Source: Boseongicola sp. SB0675_bin_26 (GTDB lineage: Bacteria; Pseudomonadota; Alphaproteobacteria; Rhodobacterales; Rhodobacteraceae). Taken from it: DNA of 7,296 bases. Below, piece after piece: positions 1 through 6,807 of this stretch (position 1 is its first letter; each line of letters opens with the position of its first letter). A program made the translations under genes and the position numbers. The notes below the pieces were generated by a model that worked only from the letters and a program-made list of their open reading frames with translations, was not told the origin of the DNA and searched no databases. The stretch spans positions 1 to 7,296 of the forward strand of contig VYCX01000229.1 of the NCBI GenBank assembly GCA_009843725.1, read 5' to 3'.

Positions 1-69
1 AAGCGCGCGCGGGGCGAATGCAGCTGCAAGCTTTTGGCGAATTGCGTCCTCAACACGGATTTTTGACAT
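1..69 (-). CDS. bolA: BolA family protein, N-terminal fragment (cut by window edge)
   Basis: Reading the minus strand from the ATG at 69-67 gives 23 codons, MSKIRVEDAIRQKLAAAFAP then RAL, with no stop before the window edge. The pattern of a short hydrophilic start, I-R-x-K-L and A-F-x-P-x-x-L is how BolA-family proteins begin; the fold's later His-rich and helix-turn-helix-like parts lie outside the window. BolA proteins pair with monothiol glutaredoxins in iron-sulfur or redox handling, and some act as regulators. A purine-rich GAAGAGG (79-73, minus strand) lies only 3 bases from the ATG, which is close but usable. The gene is divergent from the J-domain gene across a 66-base gap, an arrangement familiar from alphaproteobacteria. 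Only 23 residues are visible, so the call leans partly on context. Confidence 0.68.
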   Translation of the reverse strand, partial: MSKIRVEDAIRQKLAAAFAPRAL

Positions 70-135
70 TTGCCTCTTCAATCTGCTGGCCGAGAAGCTA
101 GACTCTTCGATCCGAGTCGGAAAGGCAGACGGCGC
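70..135. promoter_or_regulatory. Divergent intergenic gap between bolA and the J-domain gene
   Basis: Only 66 bases separate the two divergent starts, so the outward promoters, if both lie here, must overlap. GACTC at 101-105 and GAGTC at 114-118 form a 5-base inverted repeat with an 8-base spacer, flanked more widely by CCGA/TCGG. I see no clear -35/-10 pair that I would defend. GGAAAGG at 119-125 is the likely ribosome-binding site of the plus-strand gene. The role of the inverted repeat is unknown, and a repeat this short is common by chance. Confidence 0.35.
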
Positions 136-768
136 ATGGCCAAGGATCCGTTTGGTTTTGATCTCAGCGTGTCTACGGACAAGAAGAAGCGCTCGCGGAC
201 GCGACGCGGCATGTCGGGCGCGTTCGAGACGTCGACGCGGCAATGCCAGCACACGGGATGCACGAACACCGGGCAGTACCGGGCGCCGAAGTCTCCGGAT
301 GATCTCGATGAGTTCTACTGGTTCTGCAAGGAGCATGTGCGGGAGTACAACCTGAAGTGGAATTTCTTTCACGGGCACACCGAGGAAGAAATGGCCAAGC
401 AGATTGACAGGGACCGGGTCTGGGAACGTGAAACCAAGCCATTCGGCAAGGACGGCGAAGAGGCGCGCGCCTGGTCACGTCTCGGGGTTGACGACCCGCA
501 TCAGATCCTGGGAGAAAACGCCACGCAGAACCCCGGGAAGTCGATCACGGGATCACGAAGGCTTCTTCCGACCGAACGGCGCGCACTGGACATCCTCGAA
601 GCGAAGGATCACTGGACCAAGGCCGAAATCCGTAAATCCTACAAGGCGTTGATAAAGATCCTTCATCCTGACATGAAGGGCGGCGACCGGGGTCATGAAG
701 AGCAACTCTCTGAAGTTGTCTGGGCTTGGGACCAGATCAAGGACAGCAGGAACTTCCAAGGCAGGTAG
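136..768 (+). CDS. J-domain (DnaJ-like) protein with a Cys/His cluster, cobST-linked
   Basis: The product is 210 residues. The C-terminal third (about 145-205) is a J-domain: RRALDIL, then KAEIRKSYKALIK, then the Hsp70-activating HPD triad at 177-179, then a closing helix VVWAWDQIK. There is no G/F region or DnaJ-type zinc finger with CxxCxGxG repeats, so this is a specialised J-protein and not DnaJ itself. The N-terminal part has C37, C42, C64 and H67 (RQCQHTGC ... FCKEH), spaced like a small metal site, plus a conserved-looking QYRAPKSPDDLDEFYWFC block that I recall from alphaproteobacterial homologues. The ATG at 136 is preferred because GGAAAGG lies 10 bases upstream and homologues begin near here; the frame is open upstream to a TTG at 70. 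It is cytoplasmic, with no signal peptide or membrane segment. It lies 179 bases before cobS on the same strand. Client and partner Hsp70 are unknown. Confidence 0.85.
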   Translation: MAKDPFGFDLSVSTDKKKRSRTRRGMSGAFETSTRQCQHTGCTNTGQYRAPKSPDDLDEFYWFCKEHVREYNLKWNFFHGHTEEEMAKQIDRDRVWERETKPFGKDGEEARAWSRLGVDDPHQILGENATQNPGKSITGSRRLLPTERRALDILEAKDHWTKAEIRKSYKALIKILHPDMKGGDRGHEEQLSEVVWAWDQIKDSRNFQGR

Positions 769-816
769 GCAACGTTTAAGCACCTGGCCAGAAGCCAGCC
801 CGCTGGAACGCGATCC

Positions 817-875
817 GGGAAACAGCCTCCCGCCACGTCGCATCCGGAACGCGTTGCGCGACGTCAGGGTTTCCC
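817..875 (+). repeat. Nested inverted repeats in the cobS leader
   Basis: GGGAAAC at 817-823 pairs perfectly with GTTTCCC at 869-875. Inside it, ACGTCGC at 835-841 pairs perfectly with GCGACGT at 858-864, leaving a 16-base apical loop that itself contains the palindrome AACGCGTT (848-855). In RNA this would be a two-tier stem in the 179-base gap between the J-domain gene and cobS, ending about 70 bases before the cobS start. No T-run follows, so it is not a classic intrinsic terminator. In DNA this GC-rich, single 7-base pairings arise by chance; the nesting is the only slightly unusual part. Confidence 0.4.
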
Positions 876-947
876 TTGCGCCCGCAACCGGAATGAGGCA
901 CGTCAGGTGTCGGAAAAGTCTCACCCCGCAAGCGAAAGAGAAGTGTC

Positions 948-1934
948 ATGGACCATCGTCTGTTGGACGCGGATGTCAAGCCGACCGAGGAAATCGACGT
1001 GCGCGAAGTCTTCGGCATCGACTCGGACATGAAGGTAAGGGGGTTTGTCGAGCCAAGCGACCGCGTTCCCGCGCTTGATCCGACCTACAAGTTCGATCCT
1101 GACACGACACTCGCGATTCTGGCTGGCTTCCAGTACAATCGACGCGTCATCATTCAAGGCTACCACGGCACCGGAAAGTCCACGCATATCGAGCAGGTGG
1201 CGACCAGGCTCAACTGGTCCTGCGTGCGCGTCAATCTCGACAGCCATATCAGCCGGATCGATCTCATCGGAAAGGACGCGATCAAGATCAGGGACGGCGT
1301 GCAGGTCACCCAGTTTCAGGAAGGAATCCTGCCTTGGGCGCTGCGCAACCCGACCGCCATCGTCTTCGACGAATACGACGCTGGCCGTGCGGACGTCATG
1401 TTCGTGATCCAGCGCGTCCTGGAATCAGACGGGAAGCTCACGCTTCTCGACCAGAACGAAGTGATCATGCCGCATCCGTCCTTCCGCCTGTTCGCAACCG
1501 CGAACACGGTGGGGCTGGGCGACACGACCGGGCTCTACCACGGCGTCCAGCAGATCAACCAGGCCCAGATGGACCGGTGGTCACTGGTCGTGACGCTGAA
1601 CTACCTGAGCCATGATGCCGAGACCGCGATCGTGCTGTCGAAGGCGCCGCACTACAACAACGCGAAGGGCCGCAAGACCATTGCCCAGATGGTTACCGTC
1701 GCCGACCTGACGCGGACGGCATTCATGAACGGCGACCTGTCGACGGTCATGAGCCCGCGAACCGTGATCAACTGGGCGCTCAACGCCGAGATTTTCCGCA
1801 GTGTCGGCTACGCGTTCCGCCTGACGTTCCTCAACAAGTGCGACGAACTCGAGCGCCAGACCGTCGCGGAATTCTACCAGCGCTGCTTCGACGAGGAACT
1901 GCCGGAGAGTGCGGCAAGCGTGGCGGTCCCGTGA
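948..1934 (+). CDS. cobS: Aerobic cobaltochelatase subunit CobS (MoxR-type AAA+ ATPase)
   Basis: The product is 328 residues, the usual length for CobS. It begins with the family block [13 protein letters not shown] (near 18-30). The AAA+ core shows Walker [10 protein letters not shown] at 71-79, Walker B AIVFDE at 137-142 (D141, E142), sensor-1 Asn in LFATANT (N186), the Q-M-D-R-W segment with R210 as likely arginine finger, and MSPRTVI (R271) as likely sensor 2. The GDTTGLYHG loop and the ending [14 protein letters not shown] ... [12 protein letters not shown] are typical of CobS. CobS hexamers with CobT power CobN-dependent insertion of Co2+ into hydrogenobyrinic acid a,c-diamide on the aerobic B12 route in the cytoplasm. 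The ATG at 948 has a purine-rich AGCGAAAGAGAAG just upstream. All motifs look intact. CobN is not in this window. Confidence 0.97.
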   Translation: MDHRLLDADVKPTEEIDVREVFGIDSDMKVRGFVEPSDRVPALDPTYKFDPDTTLAILAGFQYNRRVIIQGYHGTGKSTHIEQVATRLNWSCVRVNLDSHISRIDLIGKDAIKIRDGVQVTQFQEGILPWALRNPTAIVFDEYDAGRADVMFVIQRVLESDGKLTLLDQNEVIMPHPSFRLFATANTVGLGDTTGLYHGVQQINQAQMDRWSLVVTLNYLSHDAETAIVLSKAPHYNNAKGRKTIAQMVTVADLTRTAFMNGDLSTVMSPRTVINWALNAEIFRSVGYAFRLTFLNKCDELERQTVAEFYQRCFDEELPESAASVAVP

Positions 1935-2003
1935 CCGGGCCTGCAAGCGGCCTGCCCATCGATCGCCCCACCTCGCAGGCGCAGGGGGCAATGCCTGCAT
2001 CTT

Positions 2004-2019
2004 GGCATCCCGGGATGCC
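2004..2019. repeat. Perfect 16-base palindrome between cobS and cobT
   Basis: GGCATCCCGGGATGCC reads the same on both strands with no spacer. This is the size of a dimeric repressor half-site pair, or it could form a tight RNA stem. It lies 63 bases before the likely cobT start. In GC-rich DNA one such palindrome in 7 kb is not strongly improbable (roughly a few tenths expected), so function is unproven. The existence of the palindrome is certain; its role is not. Confidence 0.5.
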
Positions 2020-2050
2020 GGTGGACCTGCCGCACCCGAAACTCCACGCT

Positions 2051-2073
2051 TCAGGACGAAAGAGATGTCCTGA
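2051..2073 (+). promoter_or_regulatory. Hairpin overlapping the cobT ribosome-binding site
   Basis: TCAGGAC (2051-2057) and GTCCTGA (2067-2073) are perfect complements separated by the 9-base loop GAAAGAGAT. The downstream arm includes the first bases of TGAGG (2071-2075), the best Shine-Dalgarno match before cobT, 6 bases ahead of a TTG start. Folding would hide part of that site and could lower translation of cobT. This is a prediction from complementarity only; 7-base stems are common in such DNA. Confidence 0.35.
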
Positions 2074-2075
2074 GG
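2071..2075 (+). promoter_or_regulatory. Shine-Dalgarno TGAGG that favours the TTG start of cobT
   Basis: TGAGG is followed by 6 bases and then TTG at 2082-2084. The first in-frame ATG, at 2100, has only TGTCAAATGACGCTTCA before it, with no purine-rich stretch. The site therefore argues for the TTG start, which adds six residues (MSNDAS) to the protein. Confidence 0.5.
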
Positions 2076-2081
2076 CACGAT

Positions 2082-3992
2082 TTGTCAAATGACGCTTCAA
2101 TGACTCGCACGCCTGACAGTCCGGCCGACCCGTTCAAGAAGGCCCTCGCGGAAGCGACCAAGACCCTGGCCGACGATCCGGAGATGGACGTCAGCTTTTC
2201 GGTGGACCCTCCGGGCATGTCGCCCGACGGAATACGGCTGCCGCAGGTCACGCGCCGGATGACACGGGCTGAAGTCCTGCTCGCGCGCGGGACCGCGGAC
2301 AGCTTCGCGATGCGCCGGAAGTACCACGACGAGAGTTGTTTCGACCGCTACTCGCCACAAGGTCAGATGGCACGGGACATCTACCAGGCCATGGAATGGG
2401 CTCGCTGCGAGGCGGTCGGTGCGCGCGACATGCCGGGCACGGCCGGCAACATTGACGCACGCATAGACAACGATGCGACACGCAAGGGGTATGACGAACT
2501 GAAAGACATGTCGGATGCGCCGCTGGCCGCCGCCGCCGGATACATGGTGCGTCAGCTTGCCAGCCGCCGCCCTCTGCCTCCGGCAGCCGCGAACGTCCTG
2601 GATCTGTGGCGTGACCAGTTGGAGGCGAAGGCGGGCACGACCCTGGAGGACCTTGAAGGCACGCTGACCGATCAGGCGGCCTTTGCGCGTTTCGCCCGCC
2701 AGGTCATCCGTGACCTCGGCTACGGCGACCAGTTGGGCAACGACCCTGACAGCGAAGACCCGGACGAGGACAACGAGGCCGCGGAGGACGCGCCCGAGGA
2801 CGAGGAAGCGAACAGCGAGGACCAGAGCCAGCAGGAACAGGAAGGCTCAGATGCCGCGCCGGACGAGAGCCAGGAACAGCTGGACGATCAGGCGGAGGCG
2901 CAAGTCTCCCTCGACGAGTCGGCGGACCTGGACCAAGGAGAGGACACCGAACTTCCTCAAGGCGACGCCGAGATTGAACCGCCCGCGCCGCAGCCGATAA
3001 GCGACGCAGACCCTACCTACGCCGTCCATAGTTCCGAATTTGACGAAGAGGTCGCTGCCGACGAGCTCGCCGAGCCGGAGGAACTGGAGCGACTGCGCAC
3101 GCATCACGACAACCAGCTTGAGCCGTTGAAGGGAGCGGTTTCCCGGCTTGCCAACCGGCTGCAGCGCCGCCTTCAGGCACAACAGACTCGCACGTGGACC
3201 TTTGACCTCGAGGAAGGCATCCTCGATGCGGGACGCCTGGCCCGCGTAGTTGTCAACCCGACCCTGCCCCTGGCCTACAAGCAGGAAAAGGACATGGAGT
3301 TCCGGGACACGGTCGTGACGCTCCTGCTCGACAACTCTGGATCAATGCGTGGCCGCCCCATCTCCATTGCCGCGATTTGCGCGGACGTGCTTGCCAGGAC
3401 CCTGGAACGCTGCGCTGTGAAGGTCGAGATTCTGGGCTTCACGACGCGTGCGTGGAAGGGCGGACAGGCACGCGAAAACTGGCTGCAACAGGGACGCCCG
3501 CAACTGCCCGGACGGCTGAACGACATACGCCACATCATCTACAAGGCCGCCGACGCACCATGGCGACACGCCCGAGAGAATCTCGGCTTGATGATGAAGG
3601 AAGGTTTGCTCAAGGAGAACATAGACGGCGAAGCGCTTGAATGGGCCTATCGACGGCTTCTTTCCAGGCAGGAGGCGCGGCGCATCCTCATGGTCATCTC
3701 GGATGGCGCTCCGGTCGACGACTCCACCCTCTCCGTGAACCCGGCAAACTACCTGGAAAGGCATCTCCGGAACGTGATCACGATGATCGAGCGGAGGAAT
3801 CAGGTCGAGCTTCTCGCCATCGGCATCGGCCATGACGTGACCCGATACTATGGCCGCGCGGTCACGATCACGGACGTGGAACAGCTTGCCGGGACCATCA
3901 CCGAGCAACTGGCGGCGCTCTTTGAAGCCGATCCGGTTCAGCGAAAGCGCATGGCCAGGAGAGGCGACAGCCGAAGAAGCGCGCCTAGGTAG
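2082..3992 (+). CDS. cobT: Aerobic cobaltochelatase subunit CobT (acidic linker plus VWA domain)
   Basis: The product is 636 residues from TTG 2082 (630 from ATG 2100), matching the usual CobT length near 630. The N-terminal domain (about 16-215) has the family blocks [44 protein letters not shown] and [13 protein letters not shown]. Residues 221-300 form an acidic linker: 35 of 80 are Asp or Glu and none is Lys or Arg. The C-terminal VWA domain (about 390-620) has an intact MIDAS: D417-N-S419-G-S421 (LLLDNSGSM), a Thr in GFTT (454/455) and D541 in MVISDGAP. CobT binds CobS rings and couples ATP hydrolysis to cobalt insertion by CobN. The last 18 or so residues are strongly basic ([12 protein letters not shown]), which looks more pronounced than I remember for the family. 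The reading frame is intact. Confidence 0.96.
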   Translation: MSNDASMTRTPDSPADPFKKALAEATKTLADDPEMDVSFSVDPPGMSPDGIRLPQVTRRMTRAEVLLARGTADSFAMRRKYHDESCFDRYSPQGQMARDIYQAMEWARCEAVGARDMPGTAGNIDARIDNDATRKGYDELKDMSDAPLAAAAGYMVRQLASRRPLPPAAANVLDLWRDQLEAKAGTTLEDLEGTLTDQAAFARFARQVIRDLGYGDQLGNDPDSEDPDEDNEAAEDAPEDEEANSEDQSQQEQEGSDAAPDESQEQLDDQAEAQVSLDESADLDQGEDTELPQGDAEIEPPAPQPISDADPTYAVHSSEFDEEVAADELAEPEELERLRTHHDNQLEPLKGAVSRLANRLQRRLQAQQTRTWTFDLEEGILDAGRLARVVVNPTLPLAYKQEKDMEFRDTVVTLLLDNSGSMRGRPISIAAICADVLARTLERCAVKVEILGFTTRAWKGGQARENWLQQGRPQLPGRLNDIRHIIYKAADAPWRHARENLGLMMKEGLLKENIDGEALEWAYRRLLSRQEARRILMVISDGAPVDDSTLSVNPANYLERHLRNVITMIERRNQVELLAIGIGHDVTRYYGRAVTITDVEQLAGTITEQLAALFEADPVQRKRMARRGDSRRSAPR

Positions 3993-4163
3993 CTAGCCTG
4001 AACGCTGGCCTGGCTCCTGCGCCGGACGCCTAAACTGGTCTGCGTCCCGTCGCCACAACATGAAACGCAGCGTCTCACGGCACCTGCACGGTCACGTTGC
4101 CATTTGAAGACCCGGCAGCCGTTCCGGCTTGCGCCCGGGAACGGTTCCTGCTCTTTGGCGGCC
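3993..4163. other. cobT-aminopeptidase intergenic gap
   Basis: The gap is 171 bases. Just at the cobT stop, GCTAGC (3992-3997) can pair with GCTGGC (4004-4009) through six pairs, one of them G-U, but no T-run follows, so I do not call a terminator. Near the next gene, AGCCGTTCC (4117-4125) can pair with GGAACGGTT (4138-4146) through nine pairs, including one G-U, around a 12-base loop, ending 17 bases before the next ATG. A promoter for the aminopeptidase gene probably lies here, but I could not pick convincing boxes. Confidence 0.4.
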
Positions 4164-5948
4164 ATGTTCCAGTCCTTCGACGCCACCGCCAGCCCCGAAC
4201 AGGGACCGCCGCGCCTTGCAGCGCTGCGCGAAGCCATGGCGGAAGCAGGCTTCGACGCATTTCTCGTGCCTCGCGCGGACCGGTTTCAGGGCGAATTCGT
4301 CGCGCCCGCCGATGAGCGCCTTGCCTGGCTTACGGGTTTCACGGGATCGGCCGGGCTCGCCGTCATCTGCACGGACACCGCCGGCATATTCGTCGACGGA
4401 CGCTATCGGCTGCAAGTGCGCGACCAGGTCGCCGAGGAGTTCGCGACCCTGGACCCCGCAGAGACCAAGCCGGGTGCATGGCTGACCGAGAATGTCGGCC
4501 GGCAGGCCAAGGTGGGCTTCGATCCATGGCTCCACACGGTGGACGGAATCACGAAACTCACGAACGCGATCGGTGACCATGCCGTTCTGCAGCCCACGGA
4601 CAATCTCGTTGACCGGATCTGGACGGACAGGCCAGCGCGTCCGGTCCAGACCGTCCGTGCGCATCCGCTCGAGCTTTCCGGCGAAAAGTCGTCGTCGAAA
4701 CGCAAGCGTCTTGCGCAGGAATTGAAGGATGCCGGACAGCGTGCCGCGATTCTCACGTTGCCGGAAAGCATCTGCTGGCTTCTCAACATAAGAGGCGGCG
4801 GCATTCCACGCAGCCCCGTCGTTCAGGCATTTGCGATACTTCACGACACAGGTCGCGTGAGCCTGTTCTCTTCTCCGGAAAAGTTCGAGCATCTTGGACC
4901 GGACCCGAACATCGACCTCAAGGACGAGGACGCGTTCGGAAGCGCCGTCGGGCGCCTGGAAGGGCCGGTCCGGGTCGATGAACAAACCGCGCCATGGAAG
5001 ATTGCCGAAATTCTCGAAGACCGTGCCGTTTGGGACAACGATCCATGCTTCATGCCCAAGGCGTGCAAGAACGATGCCGAAATCGAGGGCATGCAGAGCG
5101 CGCATCTGAGGGACGGCGCGGCAATGGTCGAATTCCTTGCATGGTTTGACAAGGAAGCCCCCAAAGGCGGACTGACGGAGATATCCGCGGCCAGGGCGCT
5201 TGAGGAATTCCGGGCGCGGGCTGGGGACCTGATGGATGTTTCCTTCGACACGATCTCGGGTTCCGGACCCAATGCGGCGATCATTCACTACCGCGTTTCC
5301 GAGCAGACGGACCGCAAGATCAGGACAGGAGAGCTGTATCTGGTCGATTCCGGCGGTCAGTACATCGACGGGACCACCGACGTCACGCGCACGCTTGCCG
5401 TCGGAGAGCCGTCGGACGTCCACCGCGACTGCTATACCCGCGTGCTCCAGGGACTGATCGCAGTCTCGCTCGCCCGGTTTCCGAGCGGACGTGCAGGCAG
5501 AGACATCGACGCCCTCGCCCGCGCCGCGCTTTGGCGCAAGGGCCTCGACTACGACCATGGCACCGGGCATGGCGTCGGAGCTTGCCTGAACGTGCATGAA
5601 GGGCCACAGCGGATTTCGCCAACGGGTATGGCAAGCCTCAAGCCAGGGATGATCCTCTCCAACGAGCCCGGCCACTACCGGCCCGGTGAATTCGGCATCC
5701 GCATCGAGAATCTGCTTGTGGTGCGGAAGGACGGTGAGTCCATGGACAAACGGTCACGGCTTTGCTTCGAAACACTGACCTACGTACCGTTTGACCGTCG
5801 CCTGATTGACGCAAGGCTGCTGGGGCCATGGGAGCGGAACTGGATCGACGCGTACCATTCCGAAGTTAGAGAGAAGATCGGTGACCTGCTTTCTGCATCG
5901 GCCAGAAGGTGGCTCGATGCTGCCACGGAGACCCTCGATTGGCGTTGA
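4164..5948 (+). CDS. M24B Xaa-Pro aminopeptidase (aminopeptidase P, long three-domain type)
   Basis: The product is 594 residues. MFQSFDATASPEQGPPRLAAL is the usual start of alphaproteobacterial members, which fixes the ATG at 4164 although the frame is open upstream and no good Shine-Dalgarno is visible. Two creatinase-like N-terminal domains come first (about 15-150, with ERLAWLTGFTGSAG and FVDGRYRLQ; about 165-305), then the pita-bread catalytic domain (about 310-530), then the C-terminal helix-rich extension typical of the 600-residue eukaryote-like class. All five metal ligands are in place: D395 and D406 (VDSGGQYIDGTTDVTRT), H469 (GTGHGVG), E501 (NEPGHY) and E515 (RIEN). H375 (IIHYR) and H478 (NVHEGP) match the substrate-binding histidines. 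The enzyme is a cytoplasmic, usually Mn-dependent peptidase that removes the N-terminal residue before proline. It appears intact and unrelated to the cob genes. Confidence 0.95.
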   Translation: MFQSFDATASPEQGPPRLAALREAMAEAGFDAFLVPRADRFQGEFVAPADERLAWLTGFTGSAGLAVICTDTAGIFVDGRYRLQVRDQVAEEFATLDPAETKPGAWLTENVGRQAKVGFDPWLHTVDGITKLTNAIGDHAVLQPTDNLVDRIWTDRPARPVQTVRAHPLELSGEKSSSKRKRLAQELKDAGQRAAILTLPESICWLLNIRGGGIPRSPVVQAFAILHDTGRVSLFSSPEKFEHLGPDPNIDLKDEDAFGSAVGRLEGPVRVDEQTAPWKIAEILEDRAVWDNDPCFMPKACKNDAEIEGMQSAHLRDGAAMVEFLAWFDKEAPKGGLTEISAARALEEFRARAGDLMDVSFDTISGSGPNAAIIHYRVSEQTDRKIRTGELYLVDSGGQYIDGTTDVTRTLAVGEPSDVHRDCYTRVLQGLIAVSLARFPSGRAGRDIDALARAALWRKGLDYDHGTGHGVGACLNVHEGPQRISPTGMASLKPGMILSNEPGHYRPGEFGIRIENLLVVRKDGESMDKRSRLCFETLTYVPFDRRLIDARLLGPWERNWIDAYHSEVREKIGDLLSASARRWLDAATETLDWR

Positions 5949-5992
5949 ACTGTCGCGTTCACGCCATTTGAGTTGGGGAGATTGGGAGAAGC

Positions 5993-6340
5993 ATGATGGC
6001 TAACCGCTTCGAAGTTCGACCTGCGTCCGGCACGTGGGTCGTGCGCGCCAGAGGCGCAGTCCTCGGCGAGAGCGATTCGGCACTGGAAATGGTGGAAAGC
6101 GAACACGCGCCGGTCATCTACTTCCCGCGCACCGATATCGCGATGGAATTCCTCGATCGATCCAGCAAGGTCACGACCTGCCCATGGAAGGGCGATGCGG
6201 CTCACTATTCCATTGCCACAACCGACACGACCCTAAGGGACGTGGCTTGGTCCTACGAAGCGCCACTTGACTCGGCAGCTGCCATCAAGAACCACGTTGC
6301 GTTCTATCCGCACGACGAGATCGCGGTCGAACGGCTTTGA
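5993..6340 (+). CDS. DUF427 domain protein
   Basis: The product is 115 residues. It matches the small DUF427 family (PF04248, misleadingly named NTP_transf_9): RPASGTWVVRARGAVLGESDSALEM at the start, VIYFPRTDIAMEFL in the middle, then TTCPWKGDAAHYSI and the C-terminal VAWSYEAP ... IKNHVAFYPHDEIAVERL. The family folds as a compact beta structure with an unknown biochemical role; the C-P-x-K-G motif with H-Y-S is its most conserved part and is intact here. Two adjacent ATG codons (5993 and 5996) can serve; GGGGAGATTGGGAGAA upstream is a strong ribosome-binding region and suits the first. It lies 44 bases after the aminopeptidase stop on the same strand and may be cotranscribed. No signal peptide or membrane segment is seen. 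Confidence 0.92.
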   Translation: MMANRFEVRPASGTWVVRARGAVLGESDSALEMVESEHAPVIYFPRTDIAMEFLDRSSKVTTCPWKGDAAHYSIATTDTTLRDVAWSYEAPLDSAAAIKNHVAFYPHDEIAVERL

Positions 6341-6807
6341 GGACCTTCGCCGCTTGGCGCGTGAGTGGCACCTTGCGGGAACCTAGGTGATTGCCGGGAC
6401 CACGGCACGACACTTTGCCGGACAAGGAGTTCATGCAGCATGGACGGACTTGGCTCTCGGGCACCGCGCTTGGCGATCGCATAAGGATCCCGGTCAGCCA
6501 ATGGCGTGCGCCGCGCCACGAACCATGACCCGTTGGAATGCAGACACTTTGGATCTGTGCGAGCAAGTGCCGACAAATGCGCCACCTTGATCGGAGTCAT
6601 GGACGGGGACTACATGAAATCGAGGTTGTACAGGGTTGCAAGTCGGGACGGGAGCTTCCTCATTGACGCGCCCTGAAGCCATCCGGGCGTCGGCAGCGCA
6701 GCCCCAGTCGTTCCGATCGCCGAAGACCCGCACGACCCGGCCATGTCCAAGACCTCTTCTTCGCTCCGGGGAAGGTCGCCGAAACGTGCCAAGGACGCGA
6801 ACGGCCG
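6341..6807. other. 467-base stretch without a supportable intact gene
   Basis: Several short frames are open here on both strands, as expected in GC-rich DNA, but none gives a recognisable protein or has a good ribosome-binding site. CGCC-GCTT-GGCG (6348-6359) just after the DUF427 stop is a 4-base-pair hairpin without a T-run, too weak to call a terminator. No tRNA, CRISPR or insertion-sequence ends were seen. The part from 6542 to 6676 may be a relic of a nucleotidyltransferase-fold gene and is listed separately. The texture, several stops in every frame next to a gene-like segment, suggests decayed coding sequence. Confidence 0.5.
6542..6676 (+). pseudogene. Possible fragment of a nucleotidyltransferase-fold protein (GSU2403-like), central/C-terminal part
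   Basis: In the frame that ends at TGA 6674-6676 the translation contains ATLIGVMDGDYMKSRLYRVA and then SRDGSFLIDAP. This resembles the segment of GSU2403/PF12281-type proteins that follows the Asp-x-Asp strand, which I remember as a pattern like L-G-L-L-R-x-V-D-x-S-F, then Y-R-A-x-N-x-D-G, then V-D-L-I-x-P. The order would be odd: a central/C-terminal piece lying upstream of an N-terminal piece (6808 onward), as expected from two tandem decayed copies or a rearrangement. The frame is open back to the stop at 6482-6484, but nothing recognisable lies there. The likeness is short and from memory, so confidence is low. Confidence 0.22.

Larger units (their letters stand above)
1935..2081. other. 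cobS-cobT intercistronic region, rich in inverted repeats
   Basis: The 147 bases carry no gene. GCCTGC occurs three times in direct orientation (1940-1945, 1950-1955, 1993-1998), and its complement GCAGGC lies at 1975-1980, so alternative hairpins are possible. A perfect 16-base palindrome (2004-2019) and a 7-base-pair hairpin over the cobT Shine-Dalgarno site (2051-2073) follow; both are listed separately. The gap is long for two genes of one complex, which are often closely spaced, so cobT may have its own control. No promoter boxes or terminator were convincing. Confidence 0.45.

Noticed and set aside
70..135. An upstream TTG that would extend the J-protein by 22 residues
   Set aside because: The extension overlaps the whole divergent gap, is not like the family, and the ATG at 136 has a better ribosome-binding site.
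875..915. CCCGCAACCGGAATGAGG in the cobS leader, which recalls a conserved cobalamin-riboswitch core string
   Set aside because: The other conserved riboswitch blocks are not found in order around it, and no B12 box follows before cobS.
2742..2981. The highly acidic low-complexity stretch in cobT as an inserted or repetitive element
   Set aside because: An acidic linker at this place is a normal feature of CobT and its codon use matches the rest of the gene.
3342..3908. A 188-codon minus-strand frame within cobT
   Set aside because: It lies inside the conserved VWA region of cobT and has no family likeness; it is an antisense shadow.
3992..4009. GCTAGC/GCTGGC stem at the cobT stop as a terminator
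   Set aside because: The stem has six pairs with a G-U and is not followed by a T-run.
4092..5675. A 527-codon open frame on the minus strand opposite the aminopeptidase gene
   Set aside because: It mirrors a fully intact M24B gene with all catalytic residues, its translation is Arg/Gly-rich with no recognisable domain, and long antisense frames are expected opposite GC-biased coding DNA.
6387..6590. A 67-codon plus-strand frame after the DUF427 gene
   Set aside because: It has no Shine-Dalgarno, no recognisable motif, and a composition like random GC-rich frames.
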